This document shows positions 45,472 to 59,624 of a stretch of 64,000 nucleotides of DNA, one piece after another (within the stretch, counting starts at the first letter, position 1; every line of letters begins with the position of its first letter). The position numbers and the translations under genes are program-made. Origin of the DNA: Corallococcus coralloides DSM 2259 (GTDB taxonomy: Bacteria; Myxococcota; Myxococcia; Myxococcales; Myxococcaceae). The notes under the pieces are model-generated. The model saw nothing but the letters and a program-made list of their open reading frames with translations. It did no database searches and was not told the origin of the DNA. Location: the NCBI RefSeq assembly GCF_000255295.1, contig NC_017030.1, forward strand, positions 1,178,001 to 1,242,000, written 5' to 3'.

Positions 45472-47400
45472 ATGATCATCGGGACGGCGGGGCACATCGA
45501 CCACGGCAAGACGTCCCTCGTGAAGGCGCTGACGGGCACCGACACCGACCGGCTCCCGGAGGAGAAGCGGCGGGGCATCACCCTGGAGCTGGGCTTCGCG
45601 CACCTGCCGCTGCCGGATGGACAGGTGGCGGGCGTGGTGGACGTGCCCGGCCATGAGCGCTTCGTGAAGGCCATGGCCGCGGGCGCGGGCGGCGTGGACC
45701 TGGCCGTGCTGGTGGTCGCGGCGGACGAAGGCGTCATGCCCCAGACGCGCGAGCACCTGGACATCTGCCGCCTGCTCGGCGTGAAGGCGGGCGTCGTCGC
45801 GCTCACCAAGGCGGACCTGCTGGAGGGCCTGGGCGACGACTGGCGCGCGCTGGTGGAGGCGGACCTCGCCGCGCTCACCGCCGGCACCTTCCTGGAGACC
45901 GCGCCCGTGGTGCCGGTGTCCGCGCGCACGGGGCAGGGCCTGGAGCAGCTGAAGACGGCGCTCGCGAGCGCGGGCGCTTCACTGCCACGGCGTCCCGCGG
46001 AGGGCCCCGTGTTCCTCCCGGTGGACCGGGCCTTCACCATCAAGGGCTTCGGCACGGTGGTGACGGGCACGCTGTTGTCCGGCGCGCTGGCGGTGGACGA
46101 CGCGGTGGCGCTGCTCCCCTCGGTGGCGGGCGCGCGTCCGGGCCCCTTCCGCGTCCGCGGCGTGCAGGTGCACGGCCAGCCGGTGGCGCGCGTGGATGCG
46201 GGGCAGCGCGCGGCGGTGAACGTGGCGGACGTGCAGACGGAGGACGTGCACCGGGGCATGGTGCTCACGCGCGCGGGCGAGCTGCCGGAGACGTCCATGC
46301 TGGACGTGGAGCTGACGCTGCTGCCCGCCGCGGAAGTCCCGCTGCCCAGGCGCCGCAAGCTGCTCTTGCACCTGGGCACCGCGCAGGTGGAGGCCACGGT
46401 GGCGCTCCTGGACCTGGAGTCACTCGCGCCTGGAGAGACGGTGCTTGCGCAGCTGCGGCTGGAGTCGCCGGTGGGCGCGCTCGTGGGCCAGCGCTTCATC
46501 CTGCGAGGCTCGCGCGCGCTGCCGGGGCGGGGGGCCACGGTGGCCGGAGGGCGCGTGCTCTCCATCACGCCGCCGCGCCGGCGCAAGGGGGCGTCCTCGG
46601 TGGTGCGGCCGCTCTTGGAGGCGGACGCGGCCGGGCTGGTGGGGTGGCTCCTCAGGCAGGCGGGCTACGCGGGGCTCACGCAGACGGAGCTGTTCGGCCG
46701 CTCGGGGCTCTCGCCCAAGGTGCTCACGCGCACGCTGGAGCTGGCGGGCGCGAAGGGGCAGGTGCTGCTGGTGGACCGCGACCGGCGGCTCTACGTGGCG
46801 CAGGAGGTCTTCGAGGGCCTGCGCCAGCGCTCGCTCGCGCTGCTCGCCGCGTTCCACGAACGCGAGCCCATGCGCGAGGGCCTGTCCCGCGAGGAGCTCC
46901 GTCAGCGGCTCTCCGCCCAGCTGGACGTGCGCCTGTTCCAACGCGTGGTGCAGGCGCTGGTGGACTCCGGCGGCGTGGAGGCGGAGAAGGACCTGGTGCG
47001 CCTCAAGGGCCGGGGCCGTACGCTCACGCTGGGTGACGAGGCCGCGCGCACGCGCCTGTCCGCGGAGCTGTCCGCGGCGGGGCTCGCGCCGCCCACCGTC
47101 ACGGAGCTGTCGCAGAAGCTGGGGCTTCCGCCCGCGAAGCTGCAGGAGCTGTTGAAGGTGCTGGTGTCGTCGGGCACCGGCGTGCGGGTGAGCGAGGAGC
47201 TGTGCTTCGACGCGAGCGCGCTGGAGGAGCTGCGCGGACGGCTGGTGACGTACCTGAAGGAGAAGAAGGAGATCACCACGCAGGCCTTCAAGGAGCTGGT
47301 GGGCCAGAGCCGCAAGTTCACCATCCCCCTGTCGGAGTACTTCGACCGGGAGAAGGTGACGCTGAGGGTGGGGGACAAACGGGTGCTGCGTCGCGGATGA
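45472..47400 (+). CDS. selB: Selenocysteine-specific elongation factor SelB
   Basis: A 642-residue GTPase. The G domain has [19 protein letters not shown] (G1), [11 protein letters not shown] (G2), DVPGHERFV (G3) and LTKADL (G4). Beta-barrel domains follow, then several winged-helix repeats at the C-terminus (for example [36 protein letters not shown]) that bind the SECIS hairpin. It delivers Sec-tRNA to UGA codons. The window contains no selA, selD or selC that I can find. The stop overlaps the kinase start by 4 bases. Confidence 0.95.
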   Translation: MIIGTAGHIDHGKTSLVKALTGTDTDRLPEEKRRGITLELGFAHLPLPDGQVAGVVDVPGHERFVKAMAAGAGGVDLAVLVVAADEGVMPQTREHLDICRLLGVKAGVVALTKADLLEGLGDDWRALVEADLAALTAGTFLETAPVVPVSARTGQGLEQLKTALASAGASLPRRPAEGPVFLPVDRAFTIKGFGTVVTGTLLSGALAVDDAVALLPSVAGARPGPFRVRGVQVHGQPVARVDAGQRAAVNVADVQTEDVHRGMVLTRAGELPETSMLDVELTLLPAAEVPLPRRRKLLLHLGTAQVEATVALLDLESLAPGETVLAQLRLESPVGALVGQRFILRGSRALPGRGATVAGGRVLSITPPRRRKGASSVVRPLLEADAAGLVGWLLRQAGYAGLTQTELFGRSGLSPKVLTRTLELAGAKGQVLLVDRDRRLYVAQEVFEGLRQRSLALLAAFHEREPMREGLSREELRQRLSAQLDVRLFQRVVQALVDSGGVEAEKDLVRLKGRGRTLTLGDEAARTRLSAELSAAGLAPPTVTELSQKLGLPPAKLQELLKVLVSSGTGVRVSEELCFDASALEELRGRLVTYLKEKKEITTQAFKELVGQSRKFTIPLSEYFDREKVTLRVGDKRVLRRG

Positions 47401-49903
47401 GTTCCAAGGCCTACAACGAGCAGGAGTTGCGCGCCCTGGTGGAGCCCTTCGCCCAGCCCATGCTGGTGCTGGTGGGAGAGGGGCGCGTCTGGGTGGCCAA
47501 TGCCGCCTACGCGCGGCTGTTGGGCCTGCCCGTGGAGCAGGTGGAGGGCCGCTCCTTCCTGGACTTCGTCCAGCCGGAGGACCGCAGCCGGATGGGGGAC
47601 CGCTTCCACCGGCTGGCCACCGGCGCGCCGCTGGACGGACGTCCGCAGCTCTACAAGGTGCTCAGCGTCAACGGCGCGCCGGGTGAAATCCTCGCGCAGG
47701 CCAACCCCCTGCGGCTGGAGGACGGGCGCTTCGCGCTGCTGCTCAGCTGCATGGTGATGGCGGAGAGCCCCCGGGAGCTGGCGGTGGCGGAGCGGCTGGT
47801 GGACACGTCCGCGGGGCTGGTGTCCGCGCGCTCGGAGGAGGGCGTGCGGCGCGTGGCGCTGGCGGGCCTGGAGGCCGCGGGCTTCCGGGCGCGCATCCTG
47901 CGCTGGGACGGCACGCGGTGGGTGGTGCGCGACGGCGTGGCCCTGCCGGCGGATTCGCACCTGGGGCTGGAGGCGCTGTCGGACGGGCGGCCCGTGTTCG
48001 GCGGCGCGGACCAGGCGCAGCCCACGCACGCGTACCTGCCGGTGGGCGGGCCTCGGTCGGAGGTGCTGTGGGTGGCTGGTCCGTGGGTGGCGCCCCGGCA
48101 CGGCTCGGTGCTGACGCTGTTCGCGAAGGTGGTGGGCGCGGCGCTCGCGGACGCCCACCTCCAGGCGGACGGCGCCCGCAGCCGCTGGGAGGTGGAGGCG
48201 GTGGCGGAGATGGCGCGCTTCGTGGCGCAGCCCGTGCCCCCGCCCCCGGAGATGTTCCTCGCGCGCGTGGCGGAGCTGCTCCAGGCCCGCGCGGTGGCGC
48301 TGCACGTCACCTCCGAACCGGGGCAGGCCCCCCGGCTCTCCGCCCACGTGGGGCTGGAGGAGGGGAGTGACGCGGATGCCGTGCGTGCCACCGGCGTGCT
48401 GCTGGCCACGTCGCTGCGGGAGGACGGGGGCGTGCTGTCCTCGGAGGCGCAGGGGCGCGCGCTGGAGACGCTGTCCCAGGGCCGCCTGGGCAGCGGGACA
48501 GCGGCGCGGCTCACCCGCGGCGGGGAGTGCGTGGGCGTGGTGCAGGCGCTGCGCGCGAAGGAGCGCCCCTTCGACGAGCGCGACGCGCGGCTTCTGGCCA
48601 CGCTCGCGGAGCTGCTGGTGATGCTCCTGGAGCAGCGCCGCCTCCGCGCGGAGTCCGCGCGCCAGCTCACGGAGACGCGCCTGTTGCTGGACCTGGCGCG
48701 CACCACGTCCGGCGTGCTGGAGACGGCGAGCATCCTGGACGTCGCGTCCGACTTCCTGGTGCACCTGCTGGACGTGTCCAACTGCTTCATCCTGCTCTAC
48801 GACGAACAGGCCAAGGTGCTGCGCGGCGCGGCGGCGTCGGCGGCCCATCGAGACATGTTCCGCACGGTGGTGGTGCCGCTCGACAGCGACGACCTGGCCG
48901 CGCGCGTGGCGCTGGAGCGCAAGCCCATCGCGGTGGAGGACCTGACGTCGGCGAGCACGTCCGTCAGCGCGGTGCTCATCGACCGGCTGGGGGAGAAGGC
49001 GCTCCTGGGCCTGCCGCTGACCTCGCGCGAGGAGCTCATCGGCGTGGTGCTGGTGGACGACGTGCGCGGCCCGCGCCCCTTCGGCCCGGAACTGATTGAC
49101 CTGGCGGAGGCGACGTGCGGCCAGCTGGCGCTGTCCATCGCCAACGCGCGCCTCTACGAATCGCTGTGGGCCAGCTACGCGGAGCTGGCCGCCACCCGCG
49201 CGGAGATGGTGAAGCGCGAGCGCTTCGCCGCCCTGGGCGAGCTGTCCGCCATCGTCGCCCACGAGGTGCGCAACCCCCTGGGCGTCATCTTCAACGCGGT
49301 GGCCACGCTCCGGCGCATCATGAACCCCGGGGGGGACACGGCCATGCTGCTGGACATCGTCGCGGAGGAGAGCGACCGCCTCAACCGCATGGTGGCGGAC
49401 CTGCTGGACTTCACCCGCCCGCGCAACCCGGTGCTCCAGCCGGAGGACCTCCTGCGCGTGCTCCAGGACGCCTTCGAGGCCGCGCGGGCGCAGGCCCTCA
49501 CGGAGCGTCCGGTGTACATCTCCGTGGAGGTGGAGCCCGGCCTCTCCACGGTGCCCATGGACCGGCGGCAGATCCGCCAGGCCCTCTTCAACGTGGCCGT
49601 CAACGCCATCCAGGCCATGCCCCAGGGCGGCGAGGTCCGGGTGCGCGGGCGCCGGGACACGCATGGAGGCCGGGAGCAGCTGCGCATCGACGTGATGGAC
49701 CAGGGGCCGGGCATCCCGGCGGAGCTGCTCCACCGCGTCTTCGAACCCTTCTTCACCACCAAGGCCCAGGGCACCGGCCTGGGGCTGGCGGTGGTGAAGC
49801 GCATCCTGGAGGAGCACCGCGGCGAAATCGCCGTGGAGAGCGCCCCCGGACGCGGAACCACCTTCACCTTCTGGCTGCCGCTCACGCAGCCCCAGTCCCT
49901 CTC

Positions 49904-49907
<4 letters not shown>
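47397..49907 (+). CDS. pxrK: PAS-GAF-GAF sensor histidine kinase, PxrK-like
   Basis: An 836-residue soluble sensor kinase with no membrane segments. A PAS domain occupies about residues 10-115 (LVLVGEGRVWVANAAYARLLGL). A GAF-like region lies at 265-420, a second GAF at 430-590, HisKA at about 610-675 with LGELSAIVAHEVRNPLG (phospho-His622), and HATPase at 715-830 (DQGPGIPAEL, GTGLGLAVVKRI). It probably phosphorylates the regulator encoded next, which it overlaps by 4 bases. It starts inside the selB stop (ATGA). The pxrK name is transferred because the pxr sRNA lies directly downstream, as in M. xanthus. Confidence 0.88.
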
Positions 49908-51358
<1,451 letters not shown>

Positions 51359-51394
51359 CCTCCCAGCGAACTCGCACCTGCCTCCCGGTATGAG

Positions 51395-51489
51395 TTCAGA
51401 TCCGAAATCACCGCCGTTCAGGGATGAAAAAACCAACCTCCTGAATTCGTTGACTGTTTTCATCCCTGAAACGCGATTTCAGGGATGCA
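51395..51489. promoter_or_regulatory. Cluster of TTCA-N4-TGAA palindromes: candidate enhancer (UAS) for the pxr promoter
   Basis: Four 12-bp sites share TTCA-N4-TGAA. 51417-51428 (TTCAGGGATGAA) and 51459-51470 (TTCATCCCTGAA) are perfect matches and exact reverse complements of each other; the identity extends to 14-bp arms at 51417-51430 and 51457-51470. 51478-51489 and 51395-51406 have one mismatch each. Centres are 22, 42 and 19 bases apart, near whole helical turns. They lie about 80-175 bases upstream of the -24 box, where NtrC-type activators bind. PxrR is the natural candidate. Confidence 0.65.
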
Positions 51490-51568
51490 ATGGGGAAGGG
51501 CGGGGGTGGGAGTGTTGCCCGGTCGTCCAAGTGCCTGAGAACGTTGGAGTTTCGTCTCAAACGGGCAC

Positions 51569-51584
51569 TGGCACGACGCCTGCT
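51569..51584 (+). promoter_or_regulatory. Sigma-54 (-24/-12) promoter of pxr
   Basis: TGGCACGACGCCTGCT has an exact TGGCACG -24 element and a TGCT -12 element with the required GG-N10-GC spacing. Transcription would begin about 12 bases after the GC, near 51595. It lies between an NtrC-family gene and a strong terminator. Confidence 0.85.
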
Positions 51585-51594
51585 ATAGGCTAGC

Positions 51595-51714
51595 TCGGGA
51601 CGCATCGAAGCGAGGCTGAAAGTGGTTCCCCCCCACCCTTTCAGCACTTCCGGTGCGTTACCTTGAGAAGACCCGCGGCCCGACACCCTCACGGGTGCCG
51701 GGCCGCCTTCTTTT
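51595..51714 (+). ncRNA. pxr: Pxr small regulatory RNA
   Basis: A transcript of about 115-120 nt is bounded by the sigma-54 promoter and an intrinsic terminator. The main stem is GCTGAAAG (51615-51622) with CTTTCAGC (51638-51645), extended by GGT/ACC, and its loop contains seven consecutive C (51628-51634). In M. xanthus, Pxr is a sigma-54-dependent sRNA next to an NtrC-like gene. It blocks development while nutrients are plentiful, and its evolved loss-of-function mutation hit a run of seven C. The context here (kinase, NtrC-like gene, sRNA, converging nuoN) matches. The 5' end is predicted, not measured. Confidence 0.85.
51675..51714 (+). terminator. Intrinsic terminator of pxr
   Basis: GCGGCCCGACACCC, loop TCAC, GGGTGCCGGGCCGC is a 14-bp stem with one A-C mismatch, followed by CTTCTTTT. 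It is the strongest terminator in the window. Confidence 0.88.
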
Positions 51715-51829
51715 CCGCTCCCCGCATCGTCCTCGGCGTTGCAGCCGCCCGCATGACGCGGCGCGGATCCATTTCACTTCTGCAATGCACCCACGGCCAT
51801 GACGCCATGAGCCATGCCCCGCAACGACA

Positions 51830-51862
51830 ACGCCCGCCAGGGCCAGGGGCCGAGGCGGGCGT
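51830..51862 (-). terminator. Terminator of the nuo operon
   Basis: Read on the minus strand, ACGCCCGCC, a 15-base loop and GGCGGGCGT form a perfect 9-bp stem followed by TGTCGTTG. It lies 28 bases after the nuoN stop. Bases 51715-51829 between the two terminators show nothing else recognisable. Confidence 0.6.
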
Positions 51863-51889
51863 CGGGTGCCGCGAGCTGCCGGTGAAGGA

Positions 51890-53452
51890 CTACTGACCGA
51901 ACAGCGTGCCGGCCTGGGCCAGCCAGTCGGTGACGTGGCCGGGGAGGATGCCCAGCAGCACCACCGCGACGGTGGCGATGACGAGCGCGGCCTCCGTGCC
52001 CCAGTTGCGCTCCAGCGGCTGCGCGCCTTCAGGGACGGGGTGCATGAACATGTAGACCACGACGCGCAGGTAGTAATACGCGCCCGCCGCGCTGCTGAGC
52101 ACCGCCACCACGGTGAGGCCCACCAGGCCCACGTCGATGGCGGCCTGGAAGATGAGCAGCTTGCTCATGAAGCCCACGGTGGGGGGGATGCCGCCCAGCG
52201 ACAGCATGAAGGCCGCCATGGCGAACGCCCAGCCCGGACGGCGCTGCGCGAGGCCCGCGAAGCGCTCCAGGTCCCACGCGGTTCCCTTCTCCTCGTCCTC
52301 GCGGCGCTCCAGCGCGGAGACCATGGCGAAGGCGCCCGTCGCGCTGAAGGTGTACGCCAGCAGGTAGTAGAGGATGCCGCGCAGCGCGTCCGAGCGCGCC
52401 ACGTCCAGCGGCGTGCCACCGGACAGCGAGGACGCGGACAGCAGGCGGAAGCTCTCGCCCGGGGCCGTGACGAACAGCGCCGCCACGCCCAGGAGCAGGT
52501 AGCCCGCGTGCGCGATGGAGGAGTACGCCAGCATGCGCTTCACGTTGCGCTGCGGAATCGCCATCAGGTTTCCGGCGATCATCGTGAGCAGCGCCAGCGT
52601 GGCGAAGAGCATCAGCGGCAGCTGGAGGTCCTTCATGTCCTTGCCCACCGTGACGAACACGCGCACCAGCGACGCGAACGCCGCCGCCTTCACGCCCGCG
52701 CTCATGAGCGCCGTCACCGGGGTGGGGGCGCCCTCGTACACGTCCGGCGTCCACATGTGGAACGGCACGGCCGCCACCTTGAACGCGAAGCCCGCGGCGA
52801 TGAGCACCGCGCCCACGTAGACGAGCGCCGGCGTCGTCTGGATGGCCTGCGCCAGCGGGCCCGCCATGTCGTTGAGCTTCGTCGTGCCCGTGGCGCCGTA
52901 CAGCAGCGCCGTGCCGTACAGCAGGATGGCGGACGAGAAGGCGCCCAGGATGAAGTACTTGAAGCCCGCCTCGCTGGGGCGCGTGCCGCGGCGCAGGTAC
53001 GCCGTCAGCGCGTACGTCGCGATGGAGAGCACCTCGATGTTGACGAAGATGGTGATGAACTCCGACGACATCGCCAGCAGGCTCATGCCCGCGGAGGCGA
53101 AGAGCATCAGCGCGTAGAACTCACCGCGCTCCGCGCCACGCTTGCGCAGGAAGCCCACCGCGCTCAGCGCCGCCAGCCCCAGGCCCACGCTCACCACCAG
53201 GGTGAGGAAGCTGGAGAAGGGGTCCAACACGCCGAAGCCGAGGAACACCTCCTGCGGCGGCTCGAACATCAGGCCCACGGCCACGGCGCCGCTGGCCACC
53301 GCCGCCACGACGGTGAGCACCGCCTGGTAGCCGCGGGACGCCGTCTTGGAGAGGAACACCTCCGACAACAGCAGGACGGAGGCCGCCACCACCATGATGA
53401 TGGCGGGCAGCATGGGGAGGAAATCCGCCAGGGTGAGATTTGGCAGGTTCAT
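51890..53452 (-). CDS. nuoN: NADH-quinone oxidoreductase subunit N
   Basis: A 520-residue polytopic antiporter-like subunit of complex I. The proton-translocation motifs include LMSAGVKAAAFASLVRVF and the NuoN-typical KRMLAYSSIAHAGYLLLG, with further conserved Lys/His in membrane helices. It is the last gene of the operon, ends beside its own terminator, and faces pxr. Confidence 0.95.
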   Translation of the reverse strand: MNLPNLTLADFLPMLPAIIMVVAASVLLLSEVFLSKTASRGYQAVLTVVAAVASGAVAVGLMFEPPQEVFLGFGVLDPFSSFLTLVVSVGLGLAALSAVGFLRKRGAERGEFYALMLFASAGMSLLAMSSEFITIFVNIEVLSIATYALTAYLRRGTRPSEAGFKYFILGAFSSAILLYGTALLYGATGTTKLNDMAGPLAQAIQTTPALVYVGAVLIAAGFAFKVAAVPFHMWTPDVYEGAPTPVTALMSAGVKAAAFASLVRVFVTVGKDMKDLQLPLMLFATLALLTMIAGNLMAIPQRNVKRMLAYSSIAHAGYLLLGVAALFVTAPGESFRLLSASSLSGGTPLDVARSDALRGILYYLLAYTFSATGAFAMVSALERREDEEKGTAWDLERFAGLAQRRPGWAFAMAAFMLSLGGIPPTVGFMSKLLIFQAAIDVGLVGLTVVAVLSSAAGAYYYLRVVVYMFMHPVPEGAQPLERNWGTEAALVIATVAVVLLGILPGHVTDWLAQAGTLFGQ

Positions 53453-53467
53453 GGAGTCTTTCGGGGC

Positions 53468-55155
53468 CTACTCGCGGACGGCGAGCGGCGCGGCGGGAAC
53501 GGAGGGGCGGGCCGCGGCGGCGGTGGAGGGCAGCGACATCACCTCCACGCGCAGCTGGTCGTCCTTCGCCTGGGTGGCGCCCGGAGCGCCCACGCTGGCG
53601 CGAGCCACGTAGCGGTCCGTGGACGGAGCGATGCGGTCCAGGAAGGGCTGCGGCATCAGGCCCATCACCGCCACCAGCACGATGAAGGGGGCCGTGGTGA
53701 GCATCTCGCGCAGGTTCATGTCGCGCAGGTGCTGGTTCTCCCGGTGCGTGATGCTGCCGAAGAACACCTTCTGCACCATCCACAGCATGTACGCCGCGCC
53801 CAGGATGACGCCCAGCGTGGCGAACGCGCCGAAGCCCAGGGGCAGGGTGCTCTTGAACGTGCCCATCAGCACCAGGAACTCGCCGATGAAGCCGTTGGTG
53901 CCCGGCACCGCCACCGACGAGAAGGTGATGATGACGAACGCCGCGGTGAACACCGGCATCACCTTGGCGATGCCGCCGTAGTCCGACATCAGGCGCGTGT
54001 GGCGGCGCTCGTAGAGGAAGCCGAACAGGAGGAACAGCGCGCCCGTGGAGATGCCGTGGTTGAGCATCTGGTACGCGCTGCCCGTGGCGCCCTCACCGGT
54101 GACGGCGAGCAGGCCCAGCATGCAGTAGCCCAGGTGGCTGACGGACGAGTACGCGATGAGCTTCTTGATGTCCCGCTGCGCCAGGCACATCAGCGCGCCG
54201 TACACGATGCCAATCACCGCCAGCACCGCGAGGAACGGACGGGCCTGGTGCGCCGCCACCGGGAAGAGCGGAATCGCGAAGCGCCAGAAGCCGTAGGTGC
54301 CCATCTTCAGCATCACGCCGGCCAGGATCATGGAGCCCGCCACCGGCGCCTGCACGTGCGCGTCCGGCAACCAGGTGTGCACCGGCCACATGGGGACCTT
54401 GATGGCGAACGCCAGCGCGAACGCGGCGAACATCCACGGCCCGTAGGTGTGCAGCGTGGCGGCCAGACCCGAGAGGCCCGCGCACGCGCCCTCAGGACCG
54501 CTGCTGCACGCGGCGAGCTGCTGATTGGCGGCGAGCAGGTTGTTGTAGAGCGTGCCGTAGTCGAACGAGCGCACCCCCGGGCCGCCGCTGATGAAGTACA
54601 CGGCCACGATGGCCACCAGCATCAGCAGCGAGCCGACCAGCGTGTAGAGGAAGAACTTCACCGCCGCCATGCGGCGGTCCTCGGCGCCCCACACACCCAC
54701 CATCAGGTACATGGGGATGAGCATGGCCTCGAAGAAGATGTAGAAGAGCAGGACGTCCATCGACGCCAGCGCGCCCAGCATCGTCGTCTGGAGCACCAGC
54801 AGCGCCAGGTGGAACTCCTTGATGCGGTGCTGGATGTACGTGGTGGAGGCGAGCACCACCAGCGGGCCCAGGAACACCGTCAGCAGCAGCAGGCTCACGG
54901 CCAGGCCGTCCACGCCCAGGTGGTAGCTCATCCCGAACTGCTGGAACCACGGGACGCGGTACTCCATCTGGAACTCGGCGCCGGACGGGTCGAAGCGGAA
55001 GTACGCCCAGACGCCGAACACCAGGTCCAGCAGCATGCCCACGAAGGTGATGGTGCGGACCTGTCCATGCTCGGACGCGGGCAGCGCCAGCACCAGCGCC
55101 GCGAAGATGAGCGGCAGGTAGATGACGACGTTCAACAGGTGGGTGTCGAAGAAGC

Positions 55156-55159
<4 letters not shown>
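53468..55159 (-). CDS. nuoM: NADH-quinone oxidoreductase subunit M
   Basis: A 563-residue membrane subunit. It has YHLGVDGLAVSLLLLTVFLGPL, the conserved Glu in FEAMLIPMYLMVGVWG, the WLPDAHVQAP block and the KKLIAYSSVSHLGYCMLG motif, all diagnostic of the NuoM proton channel. It overlaps nuoL by 4 bases and precedes nuoN by 15. Confidence 0.95.
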
Positions 55160-57384
<2,225 letters not shown>

Positions 57385-57409
57385 GGGTGTGCTCAGGGGT
57401 GACGGGGCG

Positions 57410-57712
57410 TTAGTGCTTCATCGTCCGGATGTCGTCGACGTTCACGGACCCGCGACTGCGGAAGACCGCGATGACGATGGCCAGACCGATGGCCGCTTCC
57501 GCGGCCGCCACGGCGATGACGAAGAAGGCGGACACGTGGCCGGTGCCTTCGCCGTGCATGCGCGCGAAGGCCAGGAACGTGAGGTTGACCGCGTTGAGCA
57601 TCAGCTCCACGCACATGAAGACGACCAGCGCGTTCGTGCGCACCAGCACGCCGAACATGCCCATGCAGAAGAGGGCCGCGGCCAGCAGGAGGTAGTAGGA
57701 GATGGGGACCAT
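57410..57712 (-). CDS. nuoK: NADH-quinone oxidoreductase subunit K
   Basis: A 100-residue, three-helix subunit. [39 protein letters not shown] carries the conserved membrane Glu residues of the proton path, and [28 protein letters not shown] ends the protein. The length is typical. Confidence 0.95.
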   Translation of the reverse strand: MVPISYYLLLAAALFCMGMFGVLVRTNALVVFMCVELMLNAVNLTFLAFARMHGEGTGHVSAFFVIAVAAAEAAIGLAIVIAVFRSRGSVNVDDIRTMKH

Positions 57713-57737
57713 TGGGTTGTCCGGAAGGTCGCGAGGG

Positions 57738-58244
57738 TCAGATGCGGGACTTGGCCACCACCACCGCGCCCACCATGGCCACCAGCAGGAGCAGGCTGAC
57801 CGCTTCGAAGGGCAGCAGCCAGGTGGTGAAGATGGTCTCGCCGATGGCCGCCATGGTGCCGAACGCCGCCTGGCCCTTCGCGTCCAGCTGCGCGGGCTGC
57901 GCGTTCATCCGGCCCAGCGTCACGGCCAGCACCGCGAGCAGGCCCACCGCGGAGGCGCCACCCAGGAGCCGCGTCGCCGTGGGCTTTCCGCGGTGGGGGG
58001 CGTCACCCAGGTTGAGCAGCATGATGACGAACAGGAAGAGCACCATGATGGCGCCCGCGTACACGAGCACCTGCACGGCGGCCACCGTGTGCGCCCAGAG
58101 CAGCACGTAGATGCCGGCCAGGAAGAAGAACGTCGATACCAGGGCCATGGCGGAGTTGATGGGGCTCCGCGCGGTGATGACCAGCCCCGCCGACAGCAGC
58201 GTCATGACGGCGAAGACGCCGAAGAGGACCAATTCGATGTTCAA
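57738..58244 (-). CDS. nuoJ: NADH-quinone oxidoreductase subunit J
   Basis: A 168-residue membrane subunit with five helices. It includes [23 protein letters not shown] and the pi-bulge helix [22 protein letters not shown], hallmarks of NuoJ. The start codon is TTG inside the nuoF stop (TTGA), so translation depends on nuoF. In most bacteria nuoJ follows nuoI, which is absent here. Confidence 0.94.
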   Translation of the reverse strand: MNIELVLFGVFAVMTLLSAGLVITARSPINSAMALVSTFFFLAGIYVLLWAHTVAAVQVLVYAGAIMVLFLFVIMLLNLGDAPHRGKPTATRLLGGASAVGLLAVLAVTLGRMNAQPAQLDAKGQAAFGTMAAIGETIFTTWLLPFEAVSLLLLVAMVGAVVVAKSRI

Positions 58245-59584
58245 GACCAGTCTCCGAAGGAACCCCAGGGGTGGTCACCGTACGGGCAGCGGTGCTCCCG
58301 TACGTGAGCCTCGAACTCGTCCCGGAACCGCATGAGGAAGGAGTGCGTGGGCAGCGCCGCCGCGTCACCCAGCGCGCAGATGGTGTTGCCCAGGCCGATG
58401 GGAGGGTAGGGCGCGATGGAGGAGGCGACGTTCGACAGCATGTCGATGTCGCTCATCTCCGCGCGGCCTTCCTCGATCTTGCGCAGGAGGCGCGTCTGCC
58501 ACGGCGTGCCCTCGCGGCACGGGGTGCACTGGCCGCAGGACTCTTCCGCGTAGAAGCGGGCCACGCGCCAGAGGCTGCGCACCATGCAGGTGGCGTCGTC
58601 CATCACGATGACGCCGCCGGAGCCGGCCATCGTCTGCTTCATCTTCAGCGCCTCGAACTCCAGCGCCACGTCCAGTTCGTCCGCGCCCAGCACCGGCGCC
58701 GAGGAACCGCCCGGGATGACCGCCTTGACCTTGCGGCCCTTGGGCATGCCCTGGCCGTACTTGTCGTCGTGGATCAGCTCCAGGATGGTGGTGTGCATCC
58801 CCACCTCGTAGACGCCGGGGCGGTTCACGGAGCCGGACAGGCAGACCAGGTGCGTGCCGCCCGACTTGTCCGTGCCCAGCTTCGCGTACCAGTCCGCGCC
58901 CTTGGCGAGGATGGGAGGCACGCTGGCGAGCGTCTCCACGTTGTTCACCACCGTGGGGCAGCCGAAGAGGCCCACCACCGCGGGGAAGGGGGGCTTCAGG
59001 CGGGGCCAGCCCTTCTTGCCCTCCAGGGACTCCAGGAGCGCCGTCTCCTCGCCGCAGATGTACGCGCCCGCGCCGCGGACCAGGAAGCAGTCGAGCGCGA
59101 AGCCCTCCTTGCCCATCAGCGACTTGCCGAAGATGCCGGCCTTGTAGGCCTCGTCGATGGCCGCCTGGGTGCGCTCCGCCTGGAACTTGAACTCGCCGCG
59201 CAGGTACACGTAGCAGGTGTGCACGCCCAGCGCGTACGACGCGATGGCGATGCCCTCCAGCATCATGTGCGGGTCGTTCTCCAGGATGTAGCGGTCCTTG
59301 AAGGTGCCCGGCTCGGACTCGTCGCCGTTGACGGCCAGGTACTTGGGCTTGGGGCTGTCCTTGGGGACGAAGCTCCACTTCATGCCCGTGGGGAAGCCCG
59401 CGCCGCCGCGGCCGCGGAGGTTGGACTTCTTCACCTCGTCGATGATGGCGGCGGGCTCCATGGAGAGCGCGCGCTTGAGCCCGTCATAGCCGCCGCGCGA
59501 GCGGTAGCTGTCCAGGGTCCAGGACTGGGGCTTGCCCCAGGCCGCCGAGATGACGGCTTCGACCGTCTTTGCCGTAGAGGCCAT
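58241..59584 (-). CDS. nuoF: NADH-quinone oxidoreductase subunit F
   Basis: A 447-residue peripheral subunit that oxidises NADH. The FMN/NADH site shows NLRGRGGAGFPTGMKWSFVP and VNGDESEPGTFKDRYI, and GAGAYICGEETALLESLEG follows. The N3 [4Fe-4S] cluster ligands are in EESCGQCTPCREG plus a later Cys in NTICALGDAAA. It pairs with NuoE upstream and overlaps nuoJ. Confidence 0.96.
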   Translation of the reverse strand: MASTAKTVEAVISAAWGKPQSWTLDSYRSRGGYDGLKRALSMEPAAIIDEVKKSNLRGRGGAGFPTGMKWSFVPKDSPKPKYLAVNGDESEPGTFKDRYILENDPHMMLEGIAIASYALGVHTCYVYLRGEFKFQAERTQAAIDEAYKAGIFGKSLMGKEGFALDCFLVRGAGAYICGEETALLESLEGKKGWPRLKPPFPAVVGLFGCPTVVNNVETLASVPPILAKGADWYAKLGTDKSGGTHLVCLSGSVNRPGVYEVGMHTTILELIHDDKYGQGMPKGRKVKAVIPGGSSAPVLGADELDVALEFEALKMKQTMAGSGGVIVMDDATCMVRSLWRVARFYAEESCGQCTPCREGTPWQTRLLRKIEEGRAEMSDIDMLSNVASSIAPYPPIGLGNTICALGDAAALPTHSFLMRFRDEFEAHVREHRCPYGDHPWGSFGDWS

Positions 59585-59624
59585 GGATGAACGTCCTAGG
59601 AAAGCGAGGGGGAGGAGGGGCGAC

